DNA of 64,000 nucleotides, from contig NC_019966.1 in assembly GCF_000328565.1 (NCBI RefSeq), positions 4,774,001-4,838,000 of the forward strand, read 5' to 3'. The notes under the pieces are model-generated. The model had not been told where the DNA came from. It searched no databases and saw only the letters and a list, made by a program, of their open reading frames with translations. A program made the position numbers and the translations under genes. Source of the stretch: Mycobacterium sp. JS623. Its GTDB lineage: Bacteria > Actinomycetota > Actinomycetes > Mycobacteriales > Mycobacteriaceae. This document shows positions 19,395 to 31,017 of the stretch, piece after piece. Within the stretch, counting starts at the first letter, position 1, and each line of letters begins with the position of its first letter.

Positions 19395-20576
19395 TCAGAG
19401 CTCAGCGGCTGCGGCCACCGCCGCTGCGACCTCCGGGGCGACCCGAGGATCGAGCGGGCTCGGCACGATCCGGTCCACGGCGAGGTCGTCGCAGGCGACC
19501 GCGAAGATCGCTTCCGCGGCAGCGACTTTCATCCGCTCGGTGATTCGCCGCGCCCCCGCGTCCAGCGCTCCGCGGAAGATCCCGGGGAACGCCAGCACAT
19601 TGTTGATCTGGTTCGGGAAGTCGCTGCGGCCGGTCGCAACCACGGAGGCGTATTTCGCGGCGACGTCGGGGTGGATCTCCGGATCGGGATTCGACAGCGC
19701 CATCACAATGCCGTCGGGCGCCATCGTCGCGACGAGATCCTCGGGGACCACGCCTCCGGAGACACCGAGGAACATGTCGGCGCCCCGCAGCGCCTCCACC
19801 ATGCCGCCAGTCAGGCCGTCGGGATTGGTGCGTCCCGCCAGCTCAGCCTTGACCTCCGTGAGCCCGTCGCGGCCAGGATGCAGAATGCCGCGGGTGTCGA
19901 CCACGGTGATATCCGTAACGCCTGCTGCCAGAAGGATATTCGCGCACGCAACGCCCGCGGCACCGACACCGGAGATCACCACGCGCAGCGAGGCCATGTC
20001 GCGGTCGAGCACCCTCGTTGCGCCCATCAGGGCCGCGAGCACGACGATCGCGGTGCCGTGCTGGTCGTCGTGCATCACCGGGCAGTCGAGCGCTTCGATC
20101 AGGCGTCGCTCGATGTCAAAGCAGCGCGGCGCCGAGATGTCCTCGAGGTTGACCGCGCCGAACGTCGGCCGCAGCCGCACCAGGGTTTCGACGATCTCGT
20201 CGGGATCCTTGGTGTCCAACACGATCGGGATCGAGTCCAGCTCGCCGAATGCCTTGAACAGCGCGCACTTGCCCTCCATCACCGGCAGCGCCGCTGCAGG
20301 CCCGATATCGCCGAGGCCGAGTACCGCGGTGCCGTCACTGACAACCGCCACCAGCCGGTTGGCCCACGTATAGCGGGCGGCCAGGGTGTGGTCAGCGGCG
20401 ATCGCCCGGCTGACCTGTGCCACGCCGGGCGTGTAGGCGATCGACAGCGCGCGCTGTGTGTCCAGTGGGGCCTTCAGCTCCGCAGACAGCTTGCCGCCTA
20501 CGTGGGCCTCGAAGATCTCCTCATCGGTGACGACGATCTGCGGGCTTTGGACTTCCTGCGGCACCGTTTCAGTCAC
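19395..20576 (-). CDS. Short-form NAD(P)-dependent malic enzyme
   Basis: 393 residues from a GTG at 20576. Motifs: SIAYTPGVAQVSRAIA, WANRLVAVVSDGTAVLGLGDIGP (malate site), HDDQHGTAIVVLAALMGA (metal-binding Asp residues), nucleotide site ISGVGAAGVACANILLAAG, and MALSNPDPEIHPD. The enzyme oxidatively decarboxylates malate to pyruvate. It is the short (~390 residue) bacterial form, unlike the ~550-residue Mez I recall from M. tuberculosis. It lies 67 bp downstream of mdh and 8 bp upstream of lpqZ on the same strand, so mdh-malic enzyme-lpqZ could be one transcript. Confidence 0.93.
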   Translation of the reverse strand: MTETVPQEVQSPQIVVTDEEIFEAHVGGKLSAELKAPLDTQRALSIAYTPGVAQVSRAIAADHTLAARYTWANRLVAVVSDGTAVLGLGDIGPAAALPVMEGKCALFKAFGELDSIPIVLDTKDPDEIVETLVRLRPTFGAVNLEDISAPRCFDIERRLIEALDCPVMHDDQHGTAIVVLAALMGATRVLDRDMASLRVVISGVGAAGVACANILLAAGVTDITVVDTRGILHPGRDGLTEVKAELAGRTNPDGLTGGMVEALRGADMFLGVSGGVVPEDLVATMAPDGIVMALSNPDPEIHPDVAAKYASVVATGRSDFPNQINNVLAFPGIFRGALDAGARRITERMKVAAAEAIFAVACDDLAVDRIVPSPLDPRVAPEVAAAVAAAAEL

Positions 20577-20643
20577 CGCGTCAGGCTACTTGGCCGAATT
20601 AACGAGTCCGCCGACGGGGTTGTGAATTTTGCGAATATTGCGC

Positions 20644-21633
20644 TCAAATGAGGCCGAGCTCGGTGACCGCTTTTCGCTCGTCATCGAGCTCCGCGGTCGA
20701 CTTGTCGATGCGGGCGCGGGAGAAATCGTCGATCTCCAGCCCCTGCACGATGCTCCAGTTGCCGTCCTTGGTGGTCACTGGGAACGACGAGATCAGGCCC
20801 TCCGGCACGCCGTAGCTGCCGTCCGAGAGCACCGCCATCGAAACCCAGTCACCCTCGGCGCTGCCCAGCAGCCAATCGCGGGCGGCGTCGGTGGTCGCCG
20901 ATGCAGCCGAAGCGGCCGACGATGCGCCGCGCGCGTCGATGATGGCCGCACCGCGCTTGGCCACAGTCGGGATGAAGTCATTCTCGATCCAGCCCTGGTC
21001 GTTGACGACCTCGGCGGCGTTCTTGCCGTTGACCTCGGCGTGGAAGATGTCGGGGTACTGGGTGGCCGAGTGGTTGCCCCAGATCGTCACCTTCTTGATG
21101 TCGGTGACGGCCGCGCCGGTCTTCTTGGCCAGCTGCGAGATGGCCCGGTTGTGGTCGAGGCGAGTGAGCGCGGAGAACCGCTCCTTCGGGATGTCGGGCG
21201 CATTGCTCATCGCGATCAGCGCATTGGTGTTGGCGGGGTTGCCCGTGACGCCGATGCGGATGTCGTCGGCGGCGACCTCGTTGAGCGCCTTGCCCTGAGC
21301 GGTGAAGATCGCGCCGTTGGCCTCCAGCAGGTCGCCGCGCTCCATGCCCGGTCCACGCGGACGCGCGCCAACCAGCAGGGCCAGGTTGGTGCCGTCGAAG
21401 ATCTTGTTGGCGTCCGAGCCAATCTCGACACCCGCCAGTAGCGGGAACGCGCAGTCGTCGAGCTCCATCACGACACCCTCGAGCGCCTTGAGCGCCGGTT
21501 CGATCTCCAGCAGCCGCAGCTCGATCGGGCGGTCGGGGCCGAGCAGCGATCCACTAGCCAGGCGGAACAACAGGCTGTAGCCGATCTGGCCTGCGGCACC
21601 GGTGACGGCGACCTTGAGGGGAGTTGTGCTCAC
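20644..21633 (-). CDS. mdh: Malate dehydrogenase
   Basis: 329 residues, the standard length for actinobacterial MDH. GTG at 21633 with AAGGAGC upstream; the longer open frame to 21744 lacks such a site. Features: [19 protein letters not shown] nucleotide site, [15 protein letters not shown] substrate loop with arginines, [23 protein letters not shown] and active-site His in [12 protein letters not shown]. It interconverts malate and oxaloacetate in the TCA cycle using NAD. Matches Rv1240 in place and strand. Confidence 0.96.
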   Translation of the reverse strand: MSTTPLKVAVTGAAGQIGYSLLFRLASGSLLGPDRPIELRLLEIEPALKALEGVVMELDDCAFPLLAGVEIGSDANKIFDGTNLALLVGARPRGPGMERGDLLEANGAIFTAQGKALNEVAADDIRIGVTGNPANTNALIAMSNAPDIPKERFSALTRLDHNRAISQLAKKTGAAVTDIKKVTIWGNHSATQYPDIFHAEVNGKNAAEVVNDQGWIENDFIPTVAKRGAAIIDARGASSAASAASATTDAARDWLLGSAEGDWVSMAVLSDGSYGVPEGLISSFPVTTKDGNWSIVQGLEIDDFSRARIDKSTAELDDERKAVTELGLI

Positions 21634-21816
21634 GTCAGATGCTCCTTGGGCGAAGTCGATTGCCCGCACCGCGGGCGAAGGTCTGTCCGGGACGAAACTA
21701 GCGCACCCGCCGCAGCTGTGAATCTCCGGTACACCGCTGCTCATGGCACGTGTGGGTATAGCAGGGCGCGTAGCATTGATCCGCTGGTCAGACCTGCGCG
21801 GCGAGGGGAGATTGAA

Positions 21817-22920
21817 ATGCCATCGTTCCGCGGACTACCACCATCTCTTCGGCCGGCGGTGCGCCCCAAACACGGCCATCCGGACGTGAAGTCGATCCAT
21901 GTGCCGGTGGCCCGCGCCATGGTCGACTGCGGCATCTACGTCGACGGTCAGCGCGCGCCGGGCAAGTACACCCACGCCGCGGCGCTGAACAAGGTCCACG
22001 AGCTCGAACGCGAAGGCAAGGACGCGTTCGTCTGGATCGGTCTGCACGAACCCGATGAACACCAGATGCAGGCCGTCGCCGACGTCTTCTGCCTGCACGA
22101 GCTGGCTGTCGAGGACGCCGTGCACGCACACCAGCGGCCCAAGCTGGAGCGCTACGACAAGACGCTGTTCCTGGTGCTCAAGACGGTGAAGTACGTCGAG
22201 CACGAGTCGATGATCAACGCCCGCGAGATCGTCGAGACCGGCGAGATCATGATCTTCGTCGGACCCGACTTCGTGGTCACCGTCCGGCACGGCGAGCACG
22301 GTGGCCTGGCCGACGTGCGACGGCGGCTCGATGCCTCCCCCGCGATTCTCAAGCTCGGGCCCTACGCGATCATGCACGCGATCGCCGACCACGTCGTCGA
22401 CAAATACCTCGACATCACCGATTTGATCGAGACCGACATCGACGCGATGGAAGAGGACATCTTCTCGCCGAGGACGCAGACGAACATCGAGTGCATCTAT
22501 CTGCTCAAGCGCGAGGTTGTTGAGCTGCGCAGGGCGGTTGCGCCGTTGACGCTCGCCCTGCAGCGCATGGGCGCCGACCACAACGACCTGATCTCGATCG
22601 AGGTCCGGCGGTACCTGCGCGACGTTCTCGACCACAACATCCAGGCCGCCGACCGGATCGCGAGCTACGACGACATGCTCAGTTCGCTGGTGCAGGCCGC
22701 GCTGGGCAAGGTCGCGATGCAGCAGAACGTCGACATGCGCAAGATCTCGGCATGGGTGGCCATCGCGGCGATACCGACCGCACTGGCGGGCATCTACGGC
22801 ATGAACTTCGACCACATGCCCGAGTTGCATTGGGTGTGGGGCTATCCGACGGTGCTTCTGACGATGGTGATCGTCTGCTCGCTGCTGTACCGGACCTTCC
22901 GGCACAACCACTGGCTCTGA
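21817..22920 (+). CDS. corA: CorA-type magnesium/cobalt channel
   Basis: 367 residues from ATG 21817 after GAGGGGAG. Long cytoplasmic N-terminal domain ([41 protein letters not shown]), a long helical stalk, then two transmembrane helices near the C-terminus. The first ends in the selectivity motif [11 protein letters not shown] and the second is followed by the basic tail FRHNHWL. It conducts Mg2+ and related divalent cations as a pentamer. Divergent from mdh; matches Rv1239c. Confidence 0.94.
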   Translation: MPSFRGLPPSLRPAVRPKHGHPDVKSIHVPVARAMVDCGIYVDGQRAPGKYTHAAALNKVHELEREGKDAFVWIGLHEPDEHQMQAVADVFCLHELAVEDAVHAHQRPKLERYDKTLFLVLKTVKYVEHESMINAREIVETGEIMIFVGPDFVVTVRHGEHGGLADVRRRLDASPAILKLGPYAIMHAIADHVVDKYLDITDLIETDIDAMEEDIFSPRTQTNIECIYLLKREVVELRRAVAPLTLALQRMGADHNDLISIEVRRYLRDVLDHNIQAADRIASYDDMLSSLVQAALGKVAMQQNVDMRKISAWVAIAAIPTALAGIYGMNFDHMPELHWVWGYPTVLLTMVIVCSLLYRTFRHNHWL

Positions 22921-22949
22921 GTGTCGCCGTCGGCCCCCTAGTCCGGCTT

Positions 22950-23062
22950 GGCGGCTCGCCGCTCAGGTGGGTTTGGCGGCTCGCCGCTCAGGTGGGTTTG
23001 GCGGCTCGCCGCTCAGGTGGGTTTGGCGGCTCGCCGCTCAGGTGGGTTTGGCGGCTCGCCGC
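22950..23062. repeat. 25-bp tandem repeat, 4.5 copies, spanning the SUFU-gene stop codon
   Basis: Four identical units (22950-22974, 22975-22999, 23000-23024, 23025-23049), each beginning GGCGGCTCGCCGCTCAGGTG, plus a 13-base partial unit. On the minus strand each unit contains the last codons and TGA stop of the SUFU-domain gene (coding RRAAKPT-stop), so the array is a tandem duplication of the gene's 3' end into the corA intergenic space. Confidence 0.95.
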
Positions 23063-23631
23063 CGTGGATCCAGCACGTCGACTCCGTCCTGCGCCCACGC
23101 CTCGCGCATCGCGTCGGCGCCCTTCAGGCGCACCCACGCAGCCTCGGTGGCGGTGATCGGCGTGGCCGACAGCACGGTAACCGGCGGCAGCGGGTCCGTC
23201 AGCGGAACATCGTCAATGTCGCTGCGGCCCAACAGGAATGCGGTGAACGGCGCAGAGTCCCACAACGGTGTCTCGAGATCGATGAGCGCGTCGGGCTCGA
23301 GGATCAGGCCCTCGACGGCGGGGGCGGCGGCCACGACGGCCACCGAGCGGGTAAGCCCCGCGGGTGTTGGGCCGCGCAACGCGACGACGATCTCGGCACG
23401 CGGACCGTGTAGCGCGTCGGTCACCATCTCCGTCGGGTCGAACATCGGATGGCGTGAACAGCCAAGCGACACATAGTGACTCACGCCGTCATCGTCGGGG
23501 CCGAACCGCAACAGTTCGATGCGCTCGCTGCCAAGAAACGTCACACTGGCTTCGTCGGGTTCCGCGATGATCCCGGCCCGGGTGAAGTGCTCGCCGAGAT
23601 GCGAGCGGACCTTCGCCAGGACGTCGATCAC
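23038..23631 (-). CDS. Suppressor-of-fused (SUFU) domain protein
   Basis: 197 residues; GTG at 23631 overlaps the sugC stop by 4 bp, so it is translationally coupled to sugC. The body resembles bacterial SUFU-domain proteins: ASVTFLGSERIELLRFGPDDDGVSHYVSLGCSRHPMFDP near residues 27-67, and DSAPFTAFLLGRSDIDDVPL later. No signal peptide or catalytic motif is visible. Bacterial SUFU proteins are often immunity or chaperone-like, with unknown role in mycobacteria. Its stop lies in the 25-bp tandem repeat. Confidence 0.75.
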   Translation of the reverse strand: MIDVLAKVRSHLGEHFTRAGIIAEPDEASVTFLGSERIELLRFGPDDDGVSHYVSLGCSRHPMFDPTEMVTDALHGPRAEIVVALRGPTPAGLTRSVAVVAAAPAVEGLILEPDALIDLETPLWDSAPFTAFLLGRSDIDDVPLTDPLPPVTVLSATPITATEAAWVRLKGADAMREAWAQDGVDVLDPRRRAAKPT

Positions 23632-24842
23632 TCGGCGGGCGGCGGCGGTGCCGCTGCGGACGGCTCCTCCTGCGAACCCGCCGGGTCGATCGTCAGGTTC
23701 ACTCCGGAGTCTGCGTCGAAGATTGCGACCTTGGTGGTGTCGAACGCCAGCTCGATGGTCTGGCCCGGCGTCACCTTCGACTCAGTGGAAACCCGTGCGA
23801 CGAACTCGTTTTCGCCGACTTCGGATTCGGCCGCCGCGGCCAGCTGGGCCGACTGCGCACTCGCACCCTCGATCTTGAAGTGCACGAACTTCTCGGCGCC
23901 GAGCGATTCCACCACGTCGACCTTCACCTCGAAGACCAGCGCCCTGATCCGCTGATAGGTGTCGATGAGGCTGGCATCCTCGAGGTGTTCCGGCCGGATC
24001 CCGACGATCACGTTGTTTGGTGTCGGGTGCTTTGCGAGCATGTCGTGGACCTCTTGGGTCAACGTGATCTCGCCCATCGGCAGGCGCACGCCGACGTCGG
24101 TCAAGGTCGCAGGGAAGAAGTTCATCGCCGGGGACCCGATGAACCCGGCGACAAACAGGTTGGCCGGCCTGTTGTACAGCTCGTCTGGTGTGCCGATCTG
24201 CTGGGCCACGCCGCCCAAGAGCACCACCACCCGGTCGCCGAGCGTCATCGCCTCGGTCTGATCGTGGGTGACGTAGACGGTCGTGGTGCCCAACCGGGTC
24301 TGCAGCCGCGCAATCTCCGAACGCATCTGAACGCGCAACTTGGCGTCCAGATTCGACAGCGGCTCGTCCATCAGGAACGCCTTGGGATCCCGCACGATGG
24401 CACGCCCCATGGCCACGCGCTGCCGCTGACCACCCGAGAGCTGTCCTGGTTTGCGATCCAAAAACTCCGTCAGGCCAAGGATTTTCGCGGTGTCCTCGAC
24501 CTTCTGCGCGATCTCGGCCTTCTGCACCTTGGCCAACGTCAGCGGGAAGGCAATGTTCTGCCGCACAGTCATATGCGGGTACAGAGCATAGGACTGGAAC
24601 ACCATTGCGATGTCGCGGTCCTTGGGCGCCTTCTCGTTCACGCGCTCCCCGCCGATGCGCAGCTCGCCCGACGAGATCTCCTCGAGCCCGGCAATCATGT
24701 TCAGCGTCGTGGACTTTCCGCACCCGGATGGCCCGACCAGAATGATGAACTCGCCGTCCGCGATCGTGATCGACAGGTCTTTGACGGCCGTCGCGCCGTT
24801 GGGGTAACTCTTGGTCACCCGGTCCAACACAATTTCGGCCAT
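23628..24842 (-). CDS. sugC: Trehalose ABC importer, ATP-binding subunit
   Basis: 404 residues. MalK/UgpC-type ATPase: Walker A GPSGCGKST (~38-46), Q-loop FQSYALYPHMTV, signature LSGGQRQRVAMGRA (~135), Walker B KAFLMDEPLSNLDAKLR, H-loop YVTHDQTEAMTLGD. The C-terminal TOBE-like regulatory domain includes VIVGIRPEHLED. A Pro/Ala-rich tail ends the protein. With LpqY, SugA and SugB it retrieves trehalose released outside the cell during mycolate transfer. Confidence 0.95.
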   Translation of the reverse strand: MAEIVLDRVTKSYPNGATAVKDLSITIADGEFIILVGPSGCGKSTTLNMIAGLEEISSGELRIGGERVNEKAPKDRDIAMVFQSYALYPHMTVRQNIAFPLTLAKVQKAEIAQKVEDTAKILGLTEFLDRKPGQLSGGQRQRVAMGRAIVRDPKAFLMDEPLSNLDAKLRVQMRSEIARLQTRLGTTTVYVTHDQTEAMTLGDRVVVLLGGVAQQIGTPDELYNRPANLFVAGFIGSPAMNFFPATLTDVGVRLPMGEITLTQEVHDMLAKHPTPNNVIVGIRPEHLEDASLIDTYQRIRALVFEVKVDVVESLGAEKFVHFKIEGASAQSAQLAAAAESEVGENEFVARVSTESKVTPGQTIELAFDTTKVAIFDADSGVNLTIDPAGSQEEPSAAAPPPPAE

Positions 24843-24846
24843 GGAT

Positions 24847-25689
24847 CTATCCCTTCACCGCGCCGGACGTCAGGCCGGCCACGATCCGTCGTTGGAAGAT
24901 TAGAACAAAAATAATGATCGGGATGGTGATGACCATCGCGCCCGCCGCGATCGAGCCCGTCGGCTCCTCGAATTGCGAACTGCCGGTGAAGTTGGCGATC
25001 GCCACCGGCGCCGTGATGGCGCGCTGAGTGGCCGTCAACGACAAGGCCAGCAGCAGATCGTTCCACGCGAAGATGAACACCAGAATCGCTGCTGTGACGA
25101 TGCCCGGCGCTGCCAATGGGGCGATCACCCTGCGGAAGGCCTGAGCCGGGGTGGCACCGTCCATCTTGGCCGCCTTCTCCAAATCCCAAGGGATCTCCCG
25201 GAAGAACGCCGAGAGCGTGTAGATCGCCAGCGGCAGCGCGAACGTGATGTACGGAATGATCAGGCCGGGCCAGGTATTGAACAGCCCGACGCTGCGCCAC
25301 ATGTTGAAGATCGGCGTCACCAGCGAGATCTGCGGGAACATCGCGATCAGCAGCGCGACGCCGATCAGCAGCCGCTTGCCGGGAAACGCCAGTCGCGCAA
25401 CCGCATAGGCCGCCATTCCGCCGAAAACCACCGCAATCACGGTGGTGATCAACCCGATGCCGATCGAGTTGATCAGCGCCGAGGTGAAGATGTCGCCTTG
25501 GAAAATCCCCTTGTAGTTGTCGAAGGTGATCTGCGACGGGATCAGCTTGCCGTCCTTGACATTCGACGTCGGCTTCAGCGACAGGCTCAGGATCCACAGC
25601 ACCGGGAACAACGCGTACACGACGACCAGAATGTTGACGACGGTCCAACCCGTCGCGCGCCCCGCGCCCACCCGCTCGCGCGTAGCCAT
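24847..25689 (-). CDS. sugB: Trehalose ABC importer permease SugB
   Basis: 280 residues, six transmembrane helices, MalG type. The EAA loop [34 protein letters not shown] contacts the ATPase. It pairs with SugA to form the pore. Only 4 bp separate it from sugC and 1 bp from sugA, so it is clearly in the operon lpqY-sugA-sugB-sugC. Confidence 0.94.
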   Translation of the reverse strand: MATRERVGAGRATGWTVVNILVVVYALFPVLWILSLSLKPTSNVKDGKLIPSQITFDNYKGIFQGDIFTSALINSIGIGLITTVIAVVFGGMAAYAVARLAFPGKRLLIGVALLIAMFPQISLVTPIFNMWRSVGLFNTWPGLIIPYITFALPLAIYTLSAFFREIPWDLEKAAKMDGATPAQAFRRVIAPLAAPGIVTAAILVFIFAWNDLLLALSLTATQRAITAPVAIANFTGSSQFEEPTGSIAAGAMVITIPIIIFVLIFQRRIVAGLTSGAVKG

Positions 25690-25690
25690 C

Positions 25691-28107
<2,417 letters not shown>

Positions 28108-28110
28108 TTA

Positions 28111-28120
28111 CGCAATTGCG
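28111..28120. promoter_or_regulatory. Palindrome upstream of the lpqY-sug operon
   Basis: CGCAATTGCG is a perfect 10-bp palindrome about 100 bp upstream of the lpqY start, with further GCGC/GTGCGCA-type motifs around it. The shape fits a LacI/GntR-type operator, but no adjacent regulator gene supports that. Confidence 0.35.
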
Positions 28121-28200
28121 AGCGTGCGCAAAGCGCCAGCTACTTCCTGCGAGTGCGCGCACGTTCCCTACTTGCGTGTGGACCGGCGCGGGAGGTGAGG

Positions 28201-28728
28201 TCAGATCGTCAAGCGCGCCAGCAGATCCCGGCCCCGCTCTGCGTTCTGGGGGTCACACAGAACGTCGTAGCGGCCGGCGACGAGCTGCATCGTCGAGCTG
28301 AAATCTCTTGTGCCGCGCGCCATCGCATACGGGATTGCCGACGTGATCAACCCGAAGAACACACCGGCCACCAGACCGGTGATCAGCGCCCCCCACGGGC
28401 TGGGGCTGAAGAAGCCGAGGATCAGGCCGATGAACAGGCCAAGCCACGCCCCGGTCACCACCCCACCTGCCAGCACCTTGGGCCAGGACAACCTGCCGGT
28501 AACCCGTTCCACCTGCATCAGGTCGACGCCGACAATCGTCACCTGCTGCACCGGGAACTGTTGGTCGGACAGGTAGTCGACGGCGCGCTGCGCCTCGACA
28601 TAGGTCGGGTACGAGCCGATCGGCCAGCCCTTCGGCGGGGTGGGCAAAGCGGCCGGGCCACCGCGTCCCGCGGTGGGGGTGCCCGGCGTCAGGCCCGGGG
28701 TCTGTCCTGGCTGAAACGGGCTGGTCAT
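28201..28728 (-). CDS. YflT/general-stress-type membrane protein (Rv1234-like)
   Basis: 175 residues. A Pro/Gly/Thr-rich N-terminus is followed by GSYPTYVEAQRAVDYLSDQQFPVQQVTIVGVDLMQVERVTG, typical of the heat-induced stress protein YflT domain, then two adjacent hydrophobic helices (VLAGGVVTGAWLGLFIGLILGFF and GALITGLVAGVFFGLITSAI) and a short cytoplasmic end. Function unknown. Length equals that recalled for Rv1234, which sits at the same place upstream of lpqY. Confidence 0.82.
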   Translation of the reverse strand: MTSPFQPGQTPGLTPGTPTAGRGGPAALPTPPKGWPIGSYPTYVEAQRAVDYLSDQQFPVQQVTIVGVDLMQVERVTGRLSWPKVLAGGVVTGAWLGLFIGLILGFFSPSPWGALITGLVAGVFFGLITSAIPYAMARGTRDFSSTMQLVAGRYDVLCDPQNAERGRDLLARLTI

Positions 28729-28835
28729 GGCTCTACCATCTCCTCTGTGCGCACCTGCGTTTCGTCGCTGCTCTCACTCGGACCAACGCTGCGACGCCCC
28801 CAATGGTGCCCTGGACGTGCGCTAGGTTGATCAGC

Positions 28836-29564
28836 ATGACAAATCCGGGCGAGGACGCAGGCCAAACGGCATCATCCGACTCCGATAGCGGGGCGTCGGA
28901 GCCGGCGTCCGGCGGCTACGAGGCGCCCTCGATCGAGCAGTCCGAGACCAACCCTGCCAGCTCCCCGCAGTCCGGCGTGACCCAACAGGTCGAGCAGCCC
29001 GGTTACACCCCGCCTTCGGCCTACACCCCGCCGCCCGTGTACGACGCGCCCAGCTATCCGCAACAGCCGGGCTACCCCAACTTTCCGCCGCCGGACTATT
29101 CGACGCCGACGGACTATCCGGCGCCTGGCGCTGCCCAGCCTGGCTATCCGCCGCCGCCGTACCCCGGACCGCCTGGCTACGGCGCGCCGTCGTATCCGCC
29201 GCCGCCCCAATACGGGACACCTCAGTACGGGACGCCGCCATATGGGGCTCCGACGCCCGGCTATCCGCCGCCGCCGACGGGCTACGGCCCACCGCCGACC
29301 GGCTATCCGGCGCCCGATTACTCGATCTACGGACCACCGCCGCACAAGACGAACTCGATGGCGATCGCCTCGCTGGTCGCCTCGCTGGTCGGCTTTCTGT
29401 GCTGGCTGGGCTCGATCGCAGGGATAGTGCTCGGCATCGTCGCGATGAACCAGATCAAGCAGTCCCGTGAAGAGGGACACGGTCTGGCGGTGGCGGGCAT
29501 CGCCATCGGCGCGGTGTCGCTGATCGTCGGATTCATCTTCATGGTTGTGGCGTTCAACAGCTGA
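28836..29564 (+). CDS. Pro/Tyr-rich DUF4190 membrane protein (Rv1233c-like)
   Basis: 242 residues from ATG 28836. The first ~165 residues are low-complexity: an acidic Ser/Glu start, then many PGYPPPP-, YGTP- and YGPP-type repeats. The last ~75 residues are a DUF4190 module: KTNSMAIASLVASLVGFLCWLGSIAGIVLGIVAMNQIKQSREEGHGLAVAGIAIG and a second hydrophobic helix. Likely a membrane protein with a disordered cytoplasmic tail. Followed after 2 bp by a second DUF4190 gene. Confidence 0.82.
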   Translation: MTNPGEDAGQTASSDSDSGASEPASGGYEAPSIEQSETNPASSPQSGVTQQVEQPGYTPPSAYTPPPVYDAPSYPQQPGYPNFPPPDYSTPTDYPAPGAAQPGYPPPPYPGPPGYGAPSYPPPPQYGTPQYGTPPYGAPTPGYPPPPTGYGPPPTGYPAPDYSIYGPPPHKTNSMAIASLVASLVGFLCWLGSIAGIVLGIVAMNQIKQSREEGHGLAVAGIAIGAVSLIVGFIFMVVAFNS

Positions 29565-29566
29565 CG

Positions 29567-29992
29567 ATGATCGACCGCGACCCCGAGCAGCCGCCGGTCG
29601 ACTATCCGGCCGACGCCGGGTTGCCGCCGCCGATCTATCCGCCGCCCTATCCCGGCCCGCCGCCCTATCCCGGCCCGCCGCCCTATCCCGCCCCGCTGCC
29701 CGGCTACCCGGGCTACGACCCGTACCGGCCCATGAAACCGCCTGGCACGAACGGCAAAGCGATCGCGGCACTCGTCACGTCGCTGGTGGGCCTGGTGTGT
29801 TGCGGCCTGCCCTCGATCGGGGGCCTGGTACTCGGCATCGTCGGGATGCGCGAGACGAAACGCACGGGCCAAGACGGCTATGCGATCGCGTTGGTTGGCG
29901 CGATCATCGGCGGCCTCGCGGTCGCCGGTTGGGTGGTTTACCTGCTGCTATCGATCAGCATCTACGCCAGCGGCTGGCAGTGGGCGCCGTGA
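29567..29992 (+). CDS. Second DUF4190 membrane protein
   Basis: 141 residues, with a Pro/Tyr-rich N-terminus containing three PPYPGPP-type repeats, then a DUF4190 domain: NGKAIAALVTSLVGLVCCGLPSIGGLVLGIVGMRETKRTGQDGYAIALVGAIIGGLAVAG and a final helix. It is a shorter neighbour paralogue of the preceding gene (2-bp gap), probably produced by tandem duplication. Function unknown. Confidence 0.8.
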   Translation: MIDRDPEQPPVDYPADAGLPPPIYPPPYPGPPPYPGPPPYPAPLPGYPGYDPYRPMKPPGTNGKAIAALVTSLVGLVCCGLPSIGGLVLGIVGMRETKRTGQDGYAIALVGAIIGGLAVAGWVVYLLLSISIYASGWQWAP

Positions 29993-30022
29993 GTTAGTGC
30001 GGACGAAGGGATCACACGGGAG

Positions 30023-30991
30023 TTAAGCCGGCGGCTGGAACCGTTCGGTCGTGCGCTCCATGCCGGCGGCGCGGCCCTTTCCCGCGATCACCAATGCCAT
30101 CTTGCGGCTGGCCTCGTCGATCATCTCGTCGCCGAGCATCACCGCACCGCGGGCACCGCCTGCGCGCGAGGTGTGCCACTCGTAGGCCTCGAGGATCAAC
30201 TCGGCGTGGTCATAGTCCTTTTGCCGGGGGCTGAAAACCTCGTTGCCCGCCGCGATTTGATCGGGATGCAACACCCACTTGCCGTCATACCCCAGCGCCG
30301 CCGACCGACCCGCGACGCGCCGGAAACCCTCCACGTCACGGACTTTCAGATACGGTCCGTCGATCGCCAGGACACCATGGGTGCGTGCGGCGACCAGAAT
30401 CCGCATCAGCACATGGTGATGCGCGTCGCCGACGTCGTAACCCTCCGGTTGCTCACCAACCTCGAGGGATCGCATGTTGAGGCTGGCCGCCATATCCGCG
30501 GGCCCCAGGATCAGTGCCTGCATTCGAGGCCCGGCCGCGATCGCGTCAATGTTGGTCAGCCCCAGCGCGTTTTCGATCTGCGCTTCAATCCCGATGCGGC
30601 CCACCGGGAGTCCGTGCGTGGTCTCGAGCTGGCTCAGCAGTAGGTCGAGTGCGTGGATGTGCGAGACGTCAGTCACCTTGGGCAGCACGACAATGTCGAG
30701 AGCTGCGTCCTTTGCCGAAGCGACCGTCGACACCACCTCGATCACGTCGGCGTAGGTCCATGGCGTCGTCCAGTCGTTGACCCGCACTCCGCGCAGTTGA
30801 CCCGCCCATCCCGGTTCGGCGAGCGCGACCGCAACCTGCGTGCGCGCCTCGGCCTTGGCATCGGGAGCGACAGCGTCCTCCAGGTCGAGGAACACCTCAT
30901 CGGCCGGCAGACTCTTTGCCTTCTCGATCATCTTGGGGTTGCTGCCAGGAACCGAGAGGCACGTTCGACGGGGCCGATAAGCATTTTCCAC
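30023..30991 (-). CDS. HpcH/HpaI-aldolase/CitE family CoA-ester lyase (malyl-CoA lyase-like)
   Basis: 322 residues. RRTCLSVPGSNPKMIEKAKSLPADEVFLDLEDAVAP is the typical opening, with the acidic ED pair; GRIGIEAQIENALGLTNIDAIA supplies the metal-binding Glu; LILGPADMAASLNM and KWVLHPDQIAAGNEVF complete the family signature. At ~320 residues it matches malyl-CoA/beta-methylmalyl-CoA lyases better than the ~270-residue CitE. Substrate remains open (malyl-CoA, citramalyl-CoA). I place no equivalent at this spot in M. tuberculosis. Confidence 0.85.
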   Translation of the reverse strand: MENAYRPRRTCLSVPGSNPKMIEKAKSLPADEVFLDLEDAVAPDAKAEARTQVAVALAEPGWAGQLRGVRVNDWTTPWTYADVIEVVSTVASAKDAALDIVVLPKVTDVSHIHALDLLLSQLETTHGLPVGRIGIEAQIENALGLTNIDAIAAGPRMQALILGPADMAASLNMRSLEVGEQPEGYDVGDAHHHVLMRILVAARTHGVLAIDGPYLKVRDVEGFRRVAGRSAALGYDGKWVLHPDQIAAGNEVFSPRQKDYDHAELILEAYEWHTSRAGGARGAVMLGDEMIDEASRKMALVIAGKGRAAGMERTTERFQPPA

Positions 30992-31017
30992 AGCCCTACT
31001 CTCTACTCTCTACAGAC

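Noticed and set aside
18984..20651. A 555-codon plus-strand open frame antisense to malic enzyme and lpqZ
   Set aside because: It crosses two recognised genes, is Arg/His/Asp-rich and lacks any motif.
22950..23062. CRISPR-like array
   Set aside because: Units are directly adjacent without spacers and are copies of a coding-gene end.
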